Below, in pieces: positions 50,089 to 59,803 of a DNA stretch of 64,000 nucleotides. Within the stretch, counting starts at the first letter, position 1, and each line of letters starts with the position of its first letter. The notes beneath the pieces were generated by a model. That model was not told the origin of the DNA. It did no database searches and was given only the letters and a program-made list of their open reading frames with translations. The translations under genes and the position numbers were made by a program. This stretch comes from Roseicella sp. DB1501 (lineage in GTDB: Bacteria > Pseudomonadota > Alphaproteobacteria > Acetobacterales > Acetobacteraceae), in the NCBI RefSeq assembly GCF_013112485.1, contig NZ_JABFHG010000009.1:124001-188000 (forward strand). The letters are read 5' to 3'.

Positions 50089-51591
50089 ATGGGCGCGTTG
50101 CAGCCACCAGACCAGGCCAGCCCGGAGGCGCCCGCCGCCTCCGCGGCGGCGCCGCTCTATGCCAGGCGGCAGGCGGTCTATCCGAAGGTGGTGCGGGGCC
50201 GGGTGCGGCGGGCGAAGTGGCTGATCCTCGCCCTCTGCCTGCTGCTCTACTACGCCGTGCCGCTGATCCGCTGGGATCGCGGCCCGGACATGCCGAGCCA
50301 GGCGGTGCTGGTCGACATGCAGGCCGGGCGGTTCTTTCTCTTCTGGATCGAGATCTGGCCGCAGGAAGTCTACTACCTGACCGGGCTGCTGGTGCTCGGC
50401 GCCGTCGGCCTCTTCGCCGCCACCAGCCTGTTCGGCCGCGTCTGGTGCGGCTTCACCTGCCCGCAGACCGTCTGGACCGACCTCTTCATGCTGGTCGAGC
50501 GGCGCATCCAGGGCGACCGCAATGCCCGGATGCGGCTGGACCTGAAGCCCTGGACCCGGGAATGGGTGGTGAAGAAGGCGCTGACCCATGCGGTCTGGCT
50601 CGGCATCGCCGCGGCGACCGGCGGCGCCTGGATCATGTACTTCAACGATGCCCTGGAGATGACGCCGCGCTTCTTCACCGGGCAGGCGAGCCTCGAGGTC
50701 TATTTCTTCTTCGCCCTCTTCACCGCGACCACCTATCTGCTGGCCGGCTGGGCGCGCGAGCAGGTCTGCACCTATATGTGCCCCTGGCCGCGCTTCCAGG
50801 CGGCGATGCTCGACGAGAACTCCCTCGTCGTTACCTACCGCGCCTGGCGCGGCGAGCCGCGCGGCAAGGCCAAGGCGGCCGATGTCGGCGACTGCGTCGA
50901 TTGCCGCGCCTGCGTGAATGTCTGCCCGACCGGCATCGACATCCGCGACGGCCAGCAGATGGAATGCATCGGCTGCGGCCTCTGCATCGATGCCTGCGAC
51001 GATGTCATGACGAAGCTGCAGCGGCCGCGCGGGCTGGTCGCCTTCGAGACGCTCGCCAACCTCGCGGCGAGCGAGGCCGCGGCCGGCAGCCTGCCGCCCG
51101 GGTCCGGGCGCCGGGCCTGCGGCATGCAGGCGCGCCGCGCGCCGCGTTTCCTGCGCCCCCGCACCCTGGTCTATGCCGCCGCCCTGGCGCTGGTCGTCGC
51201 CGCCATGGCCGGCGCCTGGCTGCTGCGCCAGACCACCTCGCTCGCCGTCATCCGCGACCGCGCGCCGATCTTCGTCCGCCTCTCCGATGGCGGCATCCGC
51301 AACGCCTACATGCTGAAGCTCGGCGACAAGACTCCGGGCGTCGAGGCCTATCGCCTGGTGCTCGACGCGCCGGCCGGCCTGCAGCTCATCGTGCTCGATG
51401 CCGAGGCCGATCCGGCCGGCGCGCCGGTGCTGACCACGCGGCCGGACGGCATCACCCAGTGGCGCGCCCTCGTCACCGCCCCGGCCGGGCTGCGGCTGCC
51501 CGAGAGCCTGCCCGTCACCTTCCGCCTGGTCGATGCCCAGGGCCGCGTCGCGGTCTCGACCGGCAGCGCCTTCCTCGGACCGAAGCCATGA
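50089..51591 (+). CDS. ccoG: cbb3 oxidase accessory ferredoxin CcoG (FixG/RdxA)
   Basis: 500 residues. Five or so membrane helices with RVWCGFTCPQTVWTDLFMLVERRIQGDRNAR (about 120-150), CTYMCPWPRFQ, then two [4Fe-4S] motifs, CVDCRACVNVCPTG and CIGCGLCIDACDD (about 266-305). A C-terminal Ig-like periplasmic domain follows (about 385-500). It reduces copper during assembly of the oxidase. Last base overlaps the ccoH start. Confidence 0.95.
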   Translation: MGALQPPDQASPEAPAASAAAPLYARRQAVYPKVVRGRVRRAKWLILALCLLLYYAVPLIRWDRGPDMPSQAVLVDMQAGRFFLFWIEIWPQEVYYLTGLLVLGAVGLFAATSLFGRVWCGFTCPQTVWTDLFMLVERRIQGDRNARMRLDLKPWTREWVVKKALTHAVWLGIAAATGGAWIMYFNDALEMTPRFFTGQASLEVYFFFALFTATTYLLAGWAREQVCTYMCPWPRFQAAMLDENSLVVTYRAWRGEPRGKAKAADVGDCVDCRACVNVCPTGIDIRDGQQMECIGCGLCIDACDDVMTKLQRPRGLVAFETLANLAASEAAAGSLPPGSGRRACGMQARRAPRFLRPRTLVYAAALALVVAAMAGAWLLRQTTSLAVIRDRAPIFVRLSDGGIRNAYMLKLGDKTPGVEAYRLVLDAPAGLQLIVLDAEADPAGAPVLTTRPDGITQWRALVTAPAGLRLPESLPVTFRLVDAQGRVAVSTGSAFLGPKP

Positions 51592-52058
51592 GCGCGAGCC
51601 TCTCCCCGCCCCGCCGCAGCGCCTGGATTCCCTGGCTCTTCGTCGGCGGGCTGCTGCTGGTCGTCGCGGTGAATGCCGGGCTGATCTACTTCGCCGTCTC
51701 CACCTTCACCGGCGTCACCGTCGGCCGCGCCTATGACAAGGGCCGCGCCTACAACCACGTGCTGGAGGAGGCGGCGCGGCAGGAGGCGCTCGGCTGGCAG
51801 CCGGTGGTCCGCCTCGCCGGCGATGGGCTGCACGTCGCGGTCACCGATCGGGAGGGAAGGCCGGTCGCCGGGCGCCTGGTCGGCGTGCTGCGCCGGCCGG
51901 TCGAGGGCACGGAGGTGGAGGTCTCTCCCGAAGCCGACGGGCCCGGCCGCTGGCAGGCGTCGGTCACGCTCCGGGCCGGGCAGTGGGAGGCGCGGCTGCG
52001 CCTCACCGCGCCGGATGGCCGGCACCGCGACATCCGCGCCCGGGTGATGGCGCCGTGA
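51588..52058 (+). CDS. ccoH: FixH/CcoH oxidase assembly protein
   Basis: 156 residues. One N-terminal helix (about 13-38) followed by the family stretch FAVSTFTGVTVGRAYDKGRAYNHVLEEAARQEALGWQ (about 35-71) and a beta-rich periplasmic domain. Required for stable cbb3 assembly with the copper pump CcoI. Coupled by 4-base overlaps both upstream (ATGA with ccoG) and downstream (GTGA with ccoI). Confidence 0.93.
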   Translation: MSASLSPPRRSAWIPWLFVGGLLLVVAVNAGLIYFAVSTFTGVTVGRAYDKGRAYNHVLEEAARQEALGWQPVVRLAGDGLHVAVTDREGRPVAGRLVGVLRRPVEGTEVEVSPEADGPGRWQASVTLRAGQWEARLRLTAPDGRHRDIRARVMAP

Positions 52059-54403
52059 CCGCCTCCGCCCTCCGCGGCGCGCAGGGTGCCGCCGGCGGCT
52101 GCACCCATTGCGGCACGCCGGTGCGCGGAGGCACGCGCTTCTGCTGCACGGGCTGCGAGGCGGCGCATGCGCTGGTCGCCGGCCTCGGCCTCGACGCCTT
52201 CTACCGGCGGCGCGAGACAGCGGATGGCAGCCTGCGCCCGGAGGCGACGGCGCCGCTGCCGGATGTCACGCCGCATGTGCGGGCGGGGCGGGGCGGCGAG
52301 CAGTGCCTCGAGCTGATGGTCTCCGGCCTCACCTGCGGCGCCTGCGTCTGGCTGGTGGAGCAGGCGCTGGCCGCCGAGCCCGATGTCGCCCGCGCCCGCC
52401 TCGCCCTCTCGACGCGCCGCCTCACCCTCGCCTGGACCGGCCCCACGGCGCGCGGCAACGACTTCGTCGCGCTGCTGGCGCGGCTCGGCTTCCGCGTCGC
52501 GCCCTGGTCCGCCGCCTGCCTCCGGGTGAGCGAGGATGCCGAGGGGCGGCAGCTGCTGCGCGCCCTCGGCATCGCCGCCTTCGGCGCGATGAACGTGATG
52601 CTGCTCTCGGTCGCGGTCTGGGTCGGCGGCGACATGGGCGAGGCGACCCGCAACGCCATGCACTGGCTGGCGGCGCTGATCGCCTTGCCGGTGGTGCTGG
52701 TGGCCGGGATGCCAATCTACCGCAACGCCCTGGCCGGGCTGCGGGCCGGGCGGCTGACCATGGACATGGCCGTCGCGCTCGGCGTGCTCGCCACCACCGG
52801 CATGTCGCTGAGCGAGGTGCTGCGCAACGGCCCCTATACCTGGTTCGACGGCGCGACGGCGCTGCTCGCCCTGCTGCTCGCCGGCCGCGTGCTCGACCGC
52901 GCCGCGCGCCGCCGCGCCCGCCAGGCGGTGGCCGAGCTGCTGGCGCTGCAGGAGGGCGTGGTCACGCGGCTCGCGGCCGATGGCATGGCGGAGGCCGTGC
53001 CGGCCGCCGCGCTCCGCGCCGGCGAGCGGATGCTGGTCGCGGCCGGTGAGCGGCTGCGGCTCGATGCCGTGCTCGAGGCCGGCGAGGCGTTGCTGGACGC
53101 CAGCGCGACGAGCGGCGAGAGCCTGCCCCGGACCTTCGCCGCCGGCGAGGCGCTGCCGGCCGGCGCGGTCAATATGGGCGCGCCCTTCACCGCCCGCGTC
53201 ACCGCCGCGGCCGCGGACGGCTCGCTCGCCGCCATGGCGCGGCTGCTGGAGCGCGCCGAGCAGGCGAAGTCCCGCTTCATCGACATCGCCGAGCGGGCGG
53301 TGCGCTTCTATGTGCCGGCGGTGCATGCCGTCGCGCTGGCGACCTTCCTCGGCTGGTGGCTCTGGCTCGGCCTGCCCTGGCAGGAGGCGCTGGTGCCGGC
53401 CGTCGCGGCGCTGATCGTCACCTGCCCCTGCGGCTTCGCCATCGCGGTGCCGGCGGTGCAGGCGGTCGCGGTCGGGGCGCTGTTCCGCCGCGGCGTGCTG
53501 GTCGCCAACGGCACGGCGCTGGAACGCCTCGCCTCGGCCGACCATGCCGTGCTGGACAAGACCGGCACCCTCACCGAGGGCCGCCCGACCCTGCTGCCGG
53601 GCGATTGGGACGAGGCGGAGCTGCGCGCCGCGGCCGGGCTGGCGAGGGCGAGCCGGCACCCGCTCGCCCGGGCGCTCGCCGCCGCCTGCCCGGAGGCGCC
53701 AGCCGCGAGCGGCGTGGTGGAACATGCCGGGCTCGGCCTCTGCGCACCGGATGGCCGCCGCCTCGGCAGCGCCCGCTTCATCGGCGAGGCCGGAGCGGAT
53801 CAGGGGCTGACGCTGTGGTACGCGGCGCCGGGCGTGGCGCCGGTCGCCTTCCGCTTCGCCGACCGGCCGCGTCCGGAGGCGCCAGCGGTGGTGCGGCAGC
53901 TCGCGGCGCTCGGCCTGCCGGCCGAGCTGCTCTCGGGCGATGCCCGGCCGGCGGTGGCGAGCCTCGCCGCGCGGGTCGGGATCGGGCGCTGGACCGCCGC
54001 CGCCTCGCCGGCGGAGAAGGCGGCGTGGATCGAGTCGCTGCGCGCCGAGGGCCGGCGCCCGCTGATGCTCGGCGACGGCATCAACGACGCCGCGGCGCTG
54101 GCGCTGGCGCATGTCTCGGCCTGCCCGGGCGAGGGCACCGACCTGGCGCAGGGCGCGGCCGATCTGGTGCTGCGCGCCGGAGGGCTCGCCGCCCTGCCGG
54201 GCGCCATCCGCACCGCGCGCCGGGCGCAGCGCCTGGCGCGGCAGAACATCGCCTTCAGCCTCGCCTACAACCTCGTTGCCGTGCCGCTGGCGGTGGCCGG
54301 GCTGGTCACTCCGCTGATCGCGGCGGTGGTCATGGCCACCTCCTCGCTGGTGGTGATCGGCAATTCGCTCCGCGCCGGACAGGAGGCCGCATGGACGCCC
54401 TGA
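52055..54403 (+). CDS. ccoI: Copper-transporting P-type ATPase CcoI/FixI
   Basis: 782 residues from a GTG overlapping the ccoH stop. An N-terminal Cys cluster CTHCGTPVRGGTRFCCTGC (about 16-34) is followed by a heavy-metal domain SGLTCGACVW (about 90). The P-type core has TSGES, the metal site VTCPCGFAIAVP (about 465), the phosphorylation motif DKTGTLTEG (about 504) and LGDGINDAAALA (about 672). It exports copper to the periplasm for the CuB centre of CcoN. Confidence 0.95.
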   Translation: MTASALRGAQGAAGGCTHCGTPVRGGTRFCCTGCEAAHALVAGLGLDAFYRRRETADGSLRPEATAPLPDVTPHVRAGRGGEQCLELMVSGLTCGACVWLVEQALAAEPDVARARLALSTRRLTLAWTGPTARGNDFVALLARLGFRVAPWSAACLRVSEDAEGRQLLRALGIAAFGAMNVMLLSVAVWVGGDMGEATRNAMHWLAALIALPVVLVAGMPIYRNALAGLRAGRLTMDMAVALGVLATTGMSLSEVLRNGPYTWFDGATALLALLLAGRVLDRAARRRARQAVAELLALQEGVVTRLAADGMAEAVPAAALRAGERMLVAAGERLRLDAVLEAGEALLDASATSGESLPRTFAAGEALPAGAVNMGAPFTARVTAAAADGSLAAMARLLERAEQAKSRFIDIAERAVRFYVPAVHAVALATFLGWWLWLGLPWQEALVPAVAALIVTCPCGFAIAVPAVQAVAVGALFRRGVLVANGTALERLASADHAVLDKTGTLTEGRPTLLPGDWDEAELRAAAGLARASRHPLARALAAACPEAPAASGVVEHAGLGLCAPDGRRLGSARFIGEAGADQGLTLWYAAPGVAPVAFRFADRPRPEAPAVVRQLAALGLPAELLSGDARPAVASLAARVGIGRWTAAASPAEKAAWIESLRAEGRRPLMLGDGINDAAALALAHVSACPGEGTDLAQGAADLVLRAGGLAALPGAIRTARRAQRLARQNIAFSLAYNLVAVPLAVAGLVTPLIAAVVMATSSLVVIGNSLRAGQEAAWTP

Positions 54404-54552
54404 TCTTCCTCGTGCCGCTCGCCCTCCTCATGGGCGCGCTCGGCCTCGTCGCCTTCCTCTGGAACCTCCGTTCGGGCCAGTACGAGGACCTGGACGGCGC
54501 CGCCTCCCGCATCCTGTTCGACGACCCGCCCTGCAAGGAGTCCCGCCGATGA
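54391..54552 (+). CDS. ccoS: cbb3 oxidase maturation protein CcoS
   Basis: 53 residues: one membrane helix (LIFLVPLALLMGALGLVAFLW) then NLRSGQYEDLDGAASRILFDD, the classic CcoS signature. It overlaps the end of ccoI by 13 bases; RBS AGGAGG lies inside ccoI. It is needed for cofactor insertion into cbb3 oxidase. Confidence 0.93.
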   Translation: MDALIFLVPLALLMGALGLVAFLWNLRSGQYEDLDGAASRILFDDPPCKESRR

Positions 54553-54734
54553 ACGCCGGCACCGCCTTCTTCCTCATCCTCTCGGCCCTCATCGCCCTGG
54601 CCGGGCTGCTGGCCGCCGGCATGGCGCAGGACTACCTGCAGCTCTTCGGGGTCGGGCTCTTCGGCTTCGGCGTGCTGTTCGGCCTGTCCTGCGTCAAGCG
54701 GCACTACGACGCGCAGGAGGCGGCGCGGCGCTGA
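54549..54734 (+). CDS. Uncharacterised 61-residue membrane protein at the end of the cco operon
   Basis: Starts on the ATGA overlap with the ccoS stop, so it is translationally coupled to the assembly genes. Two hydrophobic helices (FFLILSALIALAGLLAAGMA, LQLFGVGLFGFGVLFGLSCV) and a short charged tail KRHYDAQEAARR. No known family recognised. Position suggests a role in oxidase assembly or stability; this is inference only. Confidence 0.7.
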   Translation: MNAGTAFFLILSALIALAGLLAAGMAQDYLQLFGVGLFGFGVLFGLSCVKRHYDAQEAARR

Positions 54735-54784
54735 GGGCCGCGCCGACCTGTCCCGCGGCGCGGGTCCGGCGGTAGTCTCGCCGG

Positions 54785-56116
54785 ATGCCCCGCGAGATCC
54801 GCCTGAACGCCTTCGACATGGCCTGCATCGGCCATATCCAGCACGGGATGTGGACGCATCCGCGCGACCGCTCCACCGACTACCGGCGGCTGGACTACTG
54901 GACCGGCCTCGCCCGCACCCTCGAGCGCGGGCTGTTCGACGGCCTCTTCCTCGCCGATGTCGTCGGCGTCTACGACGTGCTGGGCGGCCGGCCGGATGCC
55001 TCGCTGCGGCATGCCGTGCAGGTGCCGCTGCTCGACCCGATGCTGCTGGTGCCGGCCATGGCGGCGGCGACGCGGCATCTCGGCTTCGGCGTCACCGTCA
55101 ATTGCAGCTACGAGCCGGCGGCGCTGCTGGCGCGCCGCTTCTCGACCCTCGACCACCTGACCGAGGGGCGCATCGGCTGGAACATCGTCACCGGCTATCT
55201 CGACAGCGCCGCCCGCGCCATGGGGCTGGCGGCGCAGCCGGCGCATGACGACCGCTACGCCGCCGCCGAGGGCTTCATGGAGGCGGCCTACGGGCTCTGG
55301 GAGGGAAGCTGGGGCGAGGGGGCGGTGCGGGCCGATCGCGCCGCCGGGATCTATGCCGATCCGGCGCGGATCCGCCCGGTCCGGGCCGGCGGCATCGAGG
55401 CGATCCATCTCTGCGAGCCCTCGCCGCAGCGGACCCCGGTGCTCTACCAGGCCGGCGCCTCGGAACGCGGCCGGGAATTCGCCACCCGCCATGCCGAATG
55501 CATCTTCCTCAACCCCTCCAGCCCGGAGAATGTCGCCCGGCTGGTCGCCGATCTGCGCGCCCGGGCGGCGCCGCGACCGATCCGCGTCTTCGTCGGCGCC
55601 ACCCTGGTCCTCGGCCGCACCGGCGCCGAGGCCCGCGACCGGCTGGAAGAGTATCGCCGCCATGCCAGCACCGAGGGCGCGCTGGCGCATGCCAGCGCCT
55701 CGCTCGGCATCGATTTCGACCGCTTCGCCATGGACGAGCCGGTCGCCGCCACCGGCAGCAACGCCATCTCCTCCAATGTCGAAGCCATGGCGCGGGTCTT
55801 CGGCCCCGGCTGGACCAAGCGCCAGCTGATCGACCAGTTCATCCTCGGCAGCCGGCAACGGCCCCTGGTCGGCGGCCCGGACGAGATCGCCGAGGCGCTG
55901 ATTGCCTTCAGTGAGGCGACCGGGGCGGACGGCTTCAACCTCTCCCGCACCGTCATGCCGGAATGCATCGAGGCGGTGGTCGATCTGCTGGTCCCCGCCC
56001 TGCAGGAGCGGGGCGCCTACAAGACCGCCTATGCCGCAGGCAGCTACCGCGAGAAGCTCTTCGGCACCGGCCCGCTGCTCGCGCCGCCGCATCCGGCGGC
56101 CGCCTGGCGCGGCTGA
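54785..56116 (+). CDS. LLM class flavin-dependent monooxygenase (NtaA/SnaA/DszA/DmoA family)
   Basis: 443 residues, usual for this branch. Motifs: LNAFDMACIGHIQHGMWTHPRD, YWTGLARTLERGLFDGLFLADVVGVYD (about 39-65), GFGVTVNCSYEPAALLARRFSTLDHLTEGRIGWNIVTGYLDSAARAMGL (about 100-150) and VLYQAGASERGREFATRHAECIF (about 220). It oxidises small organic substrates with reduced FMN from a separate reductase, which is not adjacent. Substrate unknown. The cco operon ends 50 bases upstream. Confidence 0.85.
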   Translation: MPREIRLNAFDMACIGHIQHGMWTHPRDRSTDYRRLDYWTGLARTLERGLFDGLFLADVVGVYDVLGGRPDASLRHAVQVPLLDPMLLVPAMAAATRHLGFGVTVNCSYEPAALLARRFSTLDHLTEGRIGWNIVTGYLDSAARAMGLAAQPAHDDRYAAAEGFMEAAYGLWEGSWGEGAVRADRAAGIYADPARIRPVRAGGIEAIHLCEPSPQRTPVLYQAGASERGREFATRHAECIFLNPSSPENVARLVADLRARAAPRPIRVFVGATLVLGRTGAEARDRLEEYRRHASTEGALAHASASLGIDFDRFAMDEPVAATGSNAISSNVEAMARVFGPGWTKRQLIDQFILGSRQRPLVGGPDEIAEALIAFSEATGADGFNLSRTVMPECIEAVVDLLVPALQERGAYKTAYAAGSYREKLFGTGPLLAPPHPAAAWRG

Positions 56117-56232
56117 GCCGGCGCCGGCGCGGCCGGAAGGCCTTGCCCCGGCGTCCCGGCGGCCCGAGAGTCGGGGCCAGGCCGGGCGGCCGCGGGAGCT
56201 TCCGTGCCGCCCCACCCAGAAGAGGGATCGAG

Positions 56233-59200
56233 ATGGGCAGCATCCAACGGCCCGAGGCGACGCTTGAGGATCGCTGGGAGAAGTCGGGCGAGACGCTGCT
56301 GCTGACCGGCATCCAGGCCCTGGTCCGCCTGCCGCTGCTGCGCCAGCAGCTCGACCGGGCGATGGGCTGGAACACCGCCGGCTATATCAGCGGCTATCGC
56401 GGCTCGCCGCTCGGCACCTACGACCAGCAGCTGCAGCAGCAGCGCAAGCGCCTGGCCGAGGCGAACATCGTCTTCCGCCCCGGGCTGAACGAGGATCTGG
56501 CGGCCACCGCCATCTGGGGCACGCAGCAGGTCGCGCTCTACGGCAACCAGACCTTCGATGGCGTCTTCGGCATCTGGTACGGCAAGGGCCCCGGCGTCGA
56601 CCGCAGCGGCGACGCGCTGCGCCATGCCAACTCCGCCGGCACCGCGCCGCGCGGCGGGGTGCTGGCGCTGGCCGGCGACGATCCCTCCTGCAAGTCGTCG
56701 ACCATCACCTCCGGCTGCGAATATTCCTTCATGGATGTCGAGATGCCGGTGCTCGACCCGGCCGGCGTCACCGAGATCCTGGATTTCGGCCTGAAGGCGA
56801 TCGACATGTCGCGCTTCGCCGGCCTCTGGGTCGGCATGAAATGCGTCGCCGAGACCATGGACGGCGCCGGCACGCTGCTGGTCGACCCGGCCGCCTATGC
56901 CGCCGTGACGCCCGACTTCGCCTTCCCCGCCGATGGCGTGCATATCCGGCTGCGCGACCATGCCATCCCGCAGGAAGAGCGCCTGCGGCACTTCAAGCTG
57001 CCGGCGGCGCTCGCCTTCGCCCGCGCCAACGGGCTGAACCGCATCGTGCTCGACAGCCCGCAGGCCCGCTTCGGCATCGTCGCCCGCGGCAAGGGCTATG
57101 CGACCTTGCGCCAGGCGCTGCGCGATGCCGGCATCACCGAGGAGCTGGCCCGCATCGCCGGGCTGCGGCTGTGGAAGGTCGGCCTCGCCTGGCCGCTCGA
57201 TGCCGAGGGCGCCCGGGCCTTCGCGCGCGGGCTCGATGAGGTGATGGTGGTCGAGGACCGCCGGCCGGTGCTGGAGCCGCAGCTCCGCGACGCGCTCTAC
57301 CACCTGGAGGACCGGCCGCGCATCGTGGGCAAGCGCGACGAGCAGGGACGGCGCCTGCTCTCCGACCTCACCGAGCTCGATACCGGCGCGGTGCTGCGGG
57401 CGCTCGCCGCCCGGCTGCCCGAGGCGTTGCAGACCGAGCAACTGCGGCAGCGCATCCGCCAGCTCGACCGCATCGCCCAGCTGCAGATGCCGCCGATCCA
57501 TGACCGGACGCCGCATTTCTGCCCGGGCTGCCCGCACAACACCAGCACGCGGGTGCCGGAGGGCAGCCATGCCATGGCCGGCATCGGCTGCCATACGCTG
57601 GCGATCTACATGGATCGCAACACCGATCTCTACACGCATATGGGTGCCGAGGGCATGCCCTGGCTCGGCATGGCGCCCTTCGTCTCCGAGCCGCATATCT
57701 TCGTCAATATCGGCGACGGCACCTATGCCCATTCCGGCAGCCTCGCCATCCGCCAGGCGGTCGCGGCGGGCGCGACCATGACCTACAAGATCCTGGTCAA
57801 CAGCGCCGTCGCCATGACCGGCGGCCAGACGCCCGAGGGCGAGCTCGGCGTGCCCGAGATCGCGGCGCAGATGGCGGCCGAGGGGGCGGCGAAGATCGTC
57901 GTCGTCTCCGACGATCCCGATCGGCATGTCGGCGATGCGCGCATGCCGAAGGGCATCGAATACCGCCACCGCAGCGAGCTCGACTTGGTGCAGCGGGAGC
58001 TGCGCGAGGTGCCGGGCGTGACCGTGCTGATCTACGACCAGCAATGCGCGACGGAGCGGCGCCGCAAGCGCAAGCGCGGCACCCAGGCCGCGGCCGACCG
58101 GCGCGTCGCCATCAATCCGCGGGTCTGCGAGGATTGCGGCGACTGCTCCCGCACCTCGAACTGCCTCGCCGTCGAGCCGGTGGAGACCGAGTTCGGCCGC
58201 AAGCGGCAGATCGACCAGAGCGCCTGCAACCAGGATCTTTCCTGCGTCGAGGGCTTCTGCCCCTCCTTCGTCACGCTGGTCGGGGCGGAGCCGGTGCGGA
58301 AGGCGCCGCCCGCCGCCGGGGGCACGCTGCCCGAGCCGGCGCGGCCGGAGGTGCGAGAGGGCGAGCCCGCCTACAACATCCTGCTCGCCGGCGTCGGCGG
58401 CCAGGGGGTGACGGCACTCTCGGCCATCCTCGGCATGGCGGCGCATCTGGAAGGCCGGCCGAGCCGCTCGGTGGACATGCTCGGCCTGGCCCAGAAGGGC
58501 GGCGGCGTCTTCGCCCAGCTCCGCATCGGCCGTCCCGGCGCGGCGCCGGAGACGATCGAGGCGCCGCGCATCGGCATGGGCCAGGTGGACCTGCTGCTCT
58601 CGGCCGACATGGTGGTGGCGCATGGCCGCACCGCCCGGCCGCTGCTCGGCGCCGACCGCACCATGGCGGTGCTGAACGCCGACCTGCAGCCGACGGCGCA
58701 GTTCGTGAAGGATACCAGCACCCGCTACGACCGCGAGGGCATGCTGGCCAGCATCCGCGACGCCTGCCGCGAGGTCGTCACCGTCCCCGGCGTGCAGGCG
58801 GTGGAGGAGGCGCTGGGCGACCTCATCTACCTCAATGTCTGGCTGCTCGGCATCGCCTACCAGCGGGGGCTGGTGCCGCTCTCGGCCGAGGCGATCGGGC
58901 GGGCGCTGGAACTGAACGGCGCGCAGGTGGCGCGCAACCAGGCGGCCTTCGCCCTCGGCCGGCAGGCGGCGCTGGCCCCACAACACCCCTCCCCTGGACC
59001 TATGACTCCGGAGGAGGAGACGCTGTCGGCGCTGCTGGCGCGCCGGGTCGCCGACCTCACCGCCTATCAGAACGCCCGCTATGCCCGCGCCTATGCGGGG
59101 TTCGTCGAGCGGGTGCGGGCCGCCGAGCAGGCGGCGGTGCCGGGCGAGGAGCGGCTGGCGCGGGCCGTCGCCACCCAGCTGCACCGGCTCATGGCCTATA

Positions 59201-59673
59201 AGGACGAGTACGAGGTGGCGCGGCTGCACAGCCTGCCGGACTGGCGCGAGAGCCTGGCGCGGCACTTCACCGGCACGCAGCGGATCGAGATGAACCTCGC
59301 CCCGCCGGTGCTGGCGAAGCCCGATCCGGTCACCGGCCTGCCGCGCAAGCGCGCCTTCGGCCCCTGGATGCTGACGGCGATGGGCTGGCTGCGCCACGGC
59401 AAGGCGCTGCGCGGCACCCCGCTCGACCCCTTCGGCCGCACCGAGGAGCGGCGGATGGAGCGGGCCCTGATCGGCGAGTACCGCGCCGGCATCGAGCGGC
59501 TGCTGCCCCGGCTCTCGCCGGTGACCCATGCCGCGATCTGCGACTGGGCCGAGGCCGCGGCCGGCATCAAGGGCTATGGCCATGTCAAGGCGCGCAACGT
59601 CGCGGCGGCGCGGGAGCGGATGGCGGCGATCGAGGCCGGGATCGGCGCGCCGGTGGCGATGGCGGCGGAGTAG
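56233..59673 (+). CDS. Indolepyruvate ferredoxin oxidoreductase, fused subunits
   Basis: 1146 residues from the ATG at 56233; this is the single-chain form with TPP, ferredoxin-like and gamma domains joined. N-terminal pyrimidine domain (YISGYRGSPLGTYDQQL, GLNEDLAATAIWGTQQ); HFCPGCPHNTSTRVPEGSHAMAGIGCHTLAIYM (about 430-462); TPP-site IGDGTYAHSGSLAIRQAV. The Fe-S region is CEDCGDCSRTSNC, with further Cys in CNQDLSCVEGFCPSF (about 633-685). The C-terminal gamma domain begins NILLAGVGGQGVTALSAIL (about 715). It oxidatively decarboxylates aryl or branched 2-oxo acids from amino acid breakdown to acyl-CoA. Confidence 0.92.
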   Translation: MGSIQRPEATLEDRWEKSGETLLLTGIQALVRLPLLRQQLDRAMGWNTAGYISGYRGSPLGTYDQQLQQQRKRLAEANIVFRPGLNEDLAATAIWGTQQVALYGNQTFDGVFGIWYGKGPGVDRSGDALRHANSAGTAPRGGVLALAGDDPSCKSSTITSGCEYSFMDVEMPVLDPAGVTEILDFGLKAIDMSRFAGLWVGMKCVAETMDGAGTLLVDPAAYAAVTPDFAFPADGVHIRLRDHAIPQEERLRHFKLPAALAFARANGLNRIVLDSPQARFGIVARGKGYATLRQALRDAGITEELARIAGLRLWKVGLAWPLDAEGARAFARGLDEVMVVEDRRPVLEPQLRDALYHLEDRPRIVGKRDEQGRRLLSDLTELDTGAVLRALAARLPEALQTEQLRQRIRQLDRIAQLQMPPIHDRTPHFCPGCPHNTSTRVPEGSHAMAGIGCHTLAIYMDRNTDLYTHMGAEGMPWLGMAPFVSEPHIFVNIGDGTYAHSGSLAIRQAVAAGATMTYKILVNSAVAMTGGQTPEGELGVPEIAAQMAAEGAAKIVVVSDDPDRHVGDARMPKGIEYRHRSELDLVQRELREVPGVTVLIYDQQCATERRRKRKRGTQAAADRRVAINPRVCEDCGDCSRTSNCLAVEPVETEFGRKRQIDQSACNQDLSCVEGFCPSFVTLVGAEPVRKAPPAAGGTLPEPARPEVREGEPAYNILLAGVGGQGVTALSAILGMAAHLEGRPSRSVDMLGLAQKGGGVFAQLRIGRPGAAPETIEAPRIGMGQVDLLLSADMVVAHGRTARPLLGADRTMAVLNADLQPTAQFVKDTSTRYDREGMLASIRDACREVVTVPGVQAVEEALGDLIYLNVWLLGIAYQRGLVPLSAEAIGRALELNGAQVARNQAAFALGRQAALAPQHPSPGPMTPEEETLSALLARRVADLTAYQNARYARAYAGFVERVRAAEQAAVPGEERLARAVATQLHRLMAYKDEYEVARLHSLPDWRESLARHFTGTQRIEMNLAPPVLAKPDPVTGLPRKRAFGPWMLTAMGWLRHGKALRGTPLDPFGRTEERRMERALIGEYRAGIERLLPRLSPVTHAAICDWAEAAAGIKGYGHVKARNVAAARERMAAIEAGIGAPVAMAAE

Positions 59674-59700
59674 CGGGATCGGTGCATCCTGTCCTGCGCG

Positions 59701-59798
59701 ACCCGGCAAAGGCGTGCCGCTGCGGCAGGTTGTGACGCATCTTGGGCAAGCGGGGACTCATAGGGGTCCCCGCAAAGCCGCGAAGCGGTTTTGTGGGG
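59701..59798 (-). repeat. Interspersed intergenic repeat, copy D (inverted)
   Basis: Read on the minus strand it matches copy A: 59769-59798 is identical over 30 bases to 5225-5254. It then continues with CTTGCCCAAGATGCGTCACA and CCTGCCGCAG. It lies between the convergent ends of the indolepyruvate oxidoreductase and ccdB genes and fills most of that 130-base gap. Confidence 0.8.
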
Positions 59799-59803
59799 AG
59801 TTT

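Noticed and set aside
56044-59709. A 1221-residue open frame antisense to the indolepyruvate oxidoreductase
   Set aside because: Same GC-driven effect; no signal, domain or RBS, and the plus strand shows all expected motifs.
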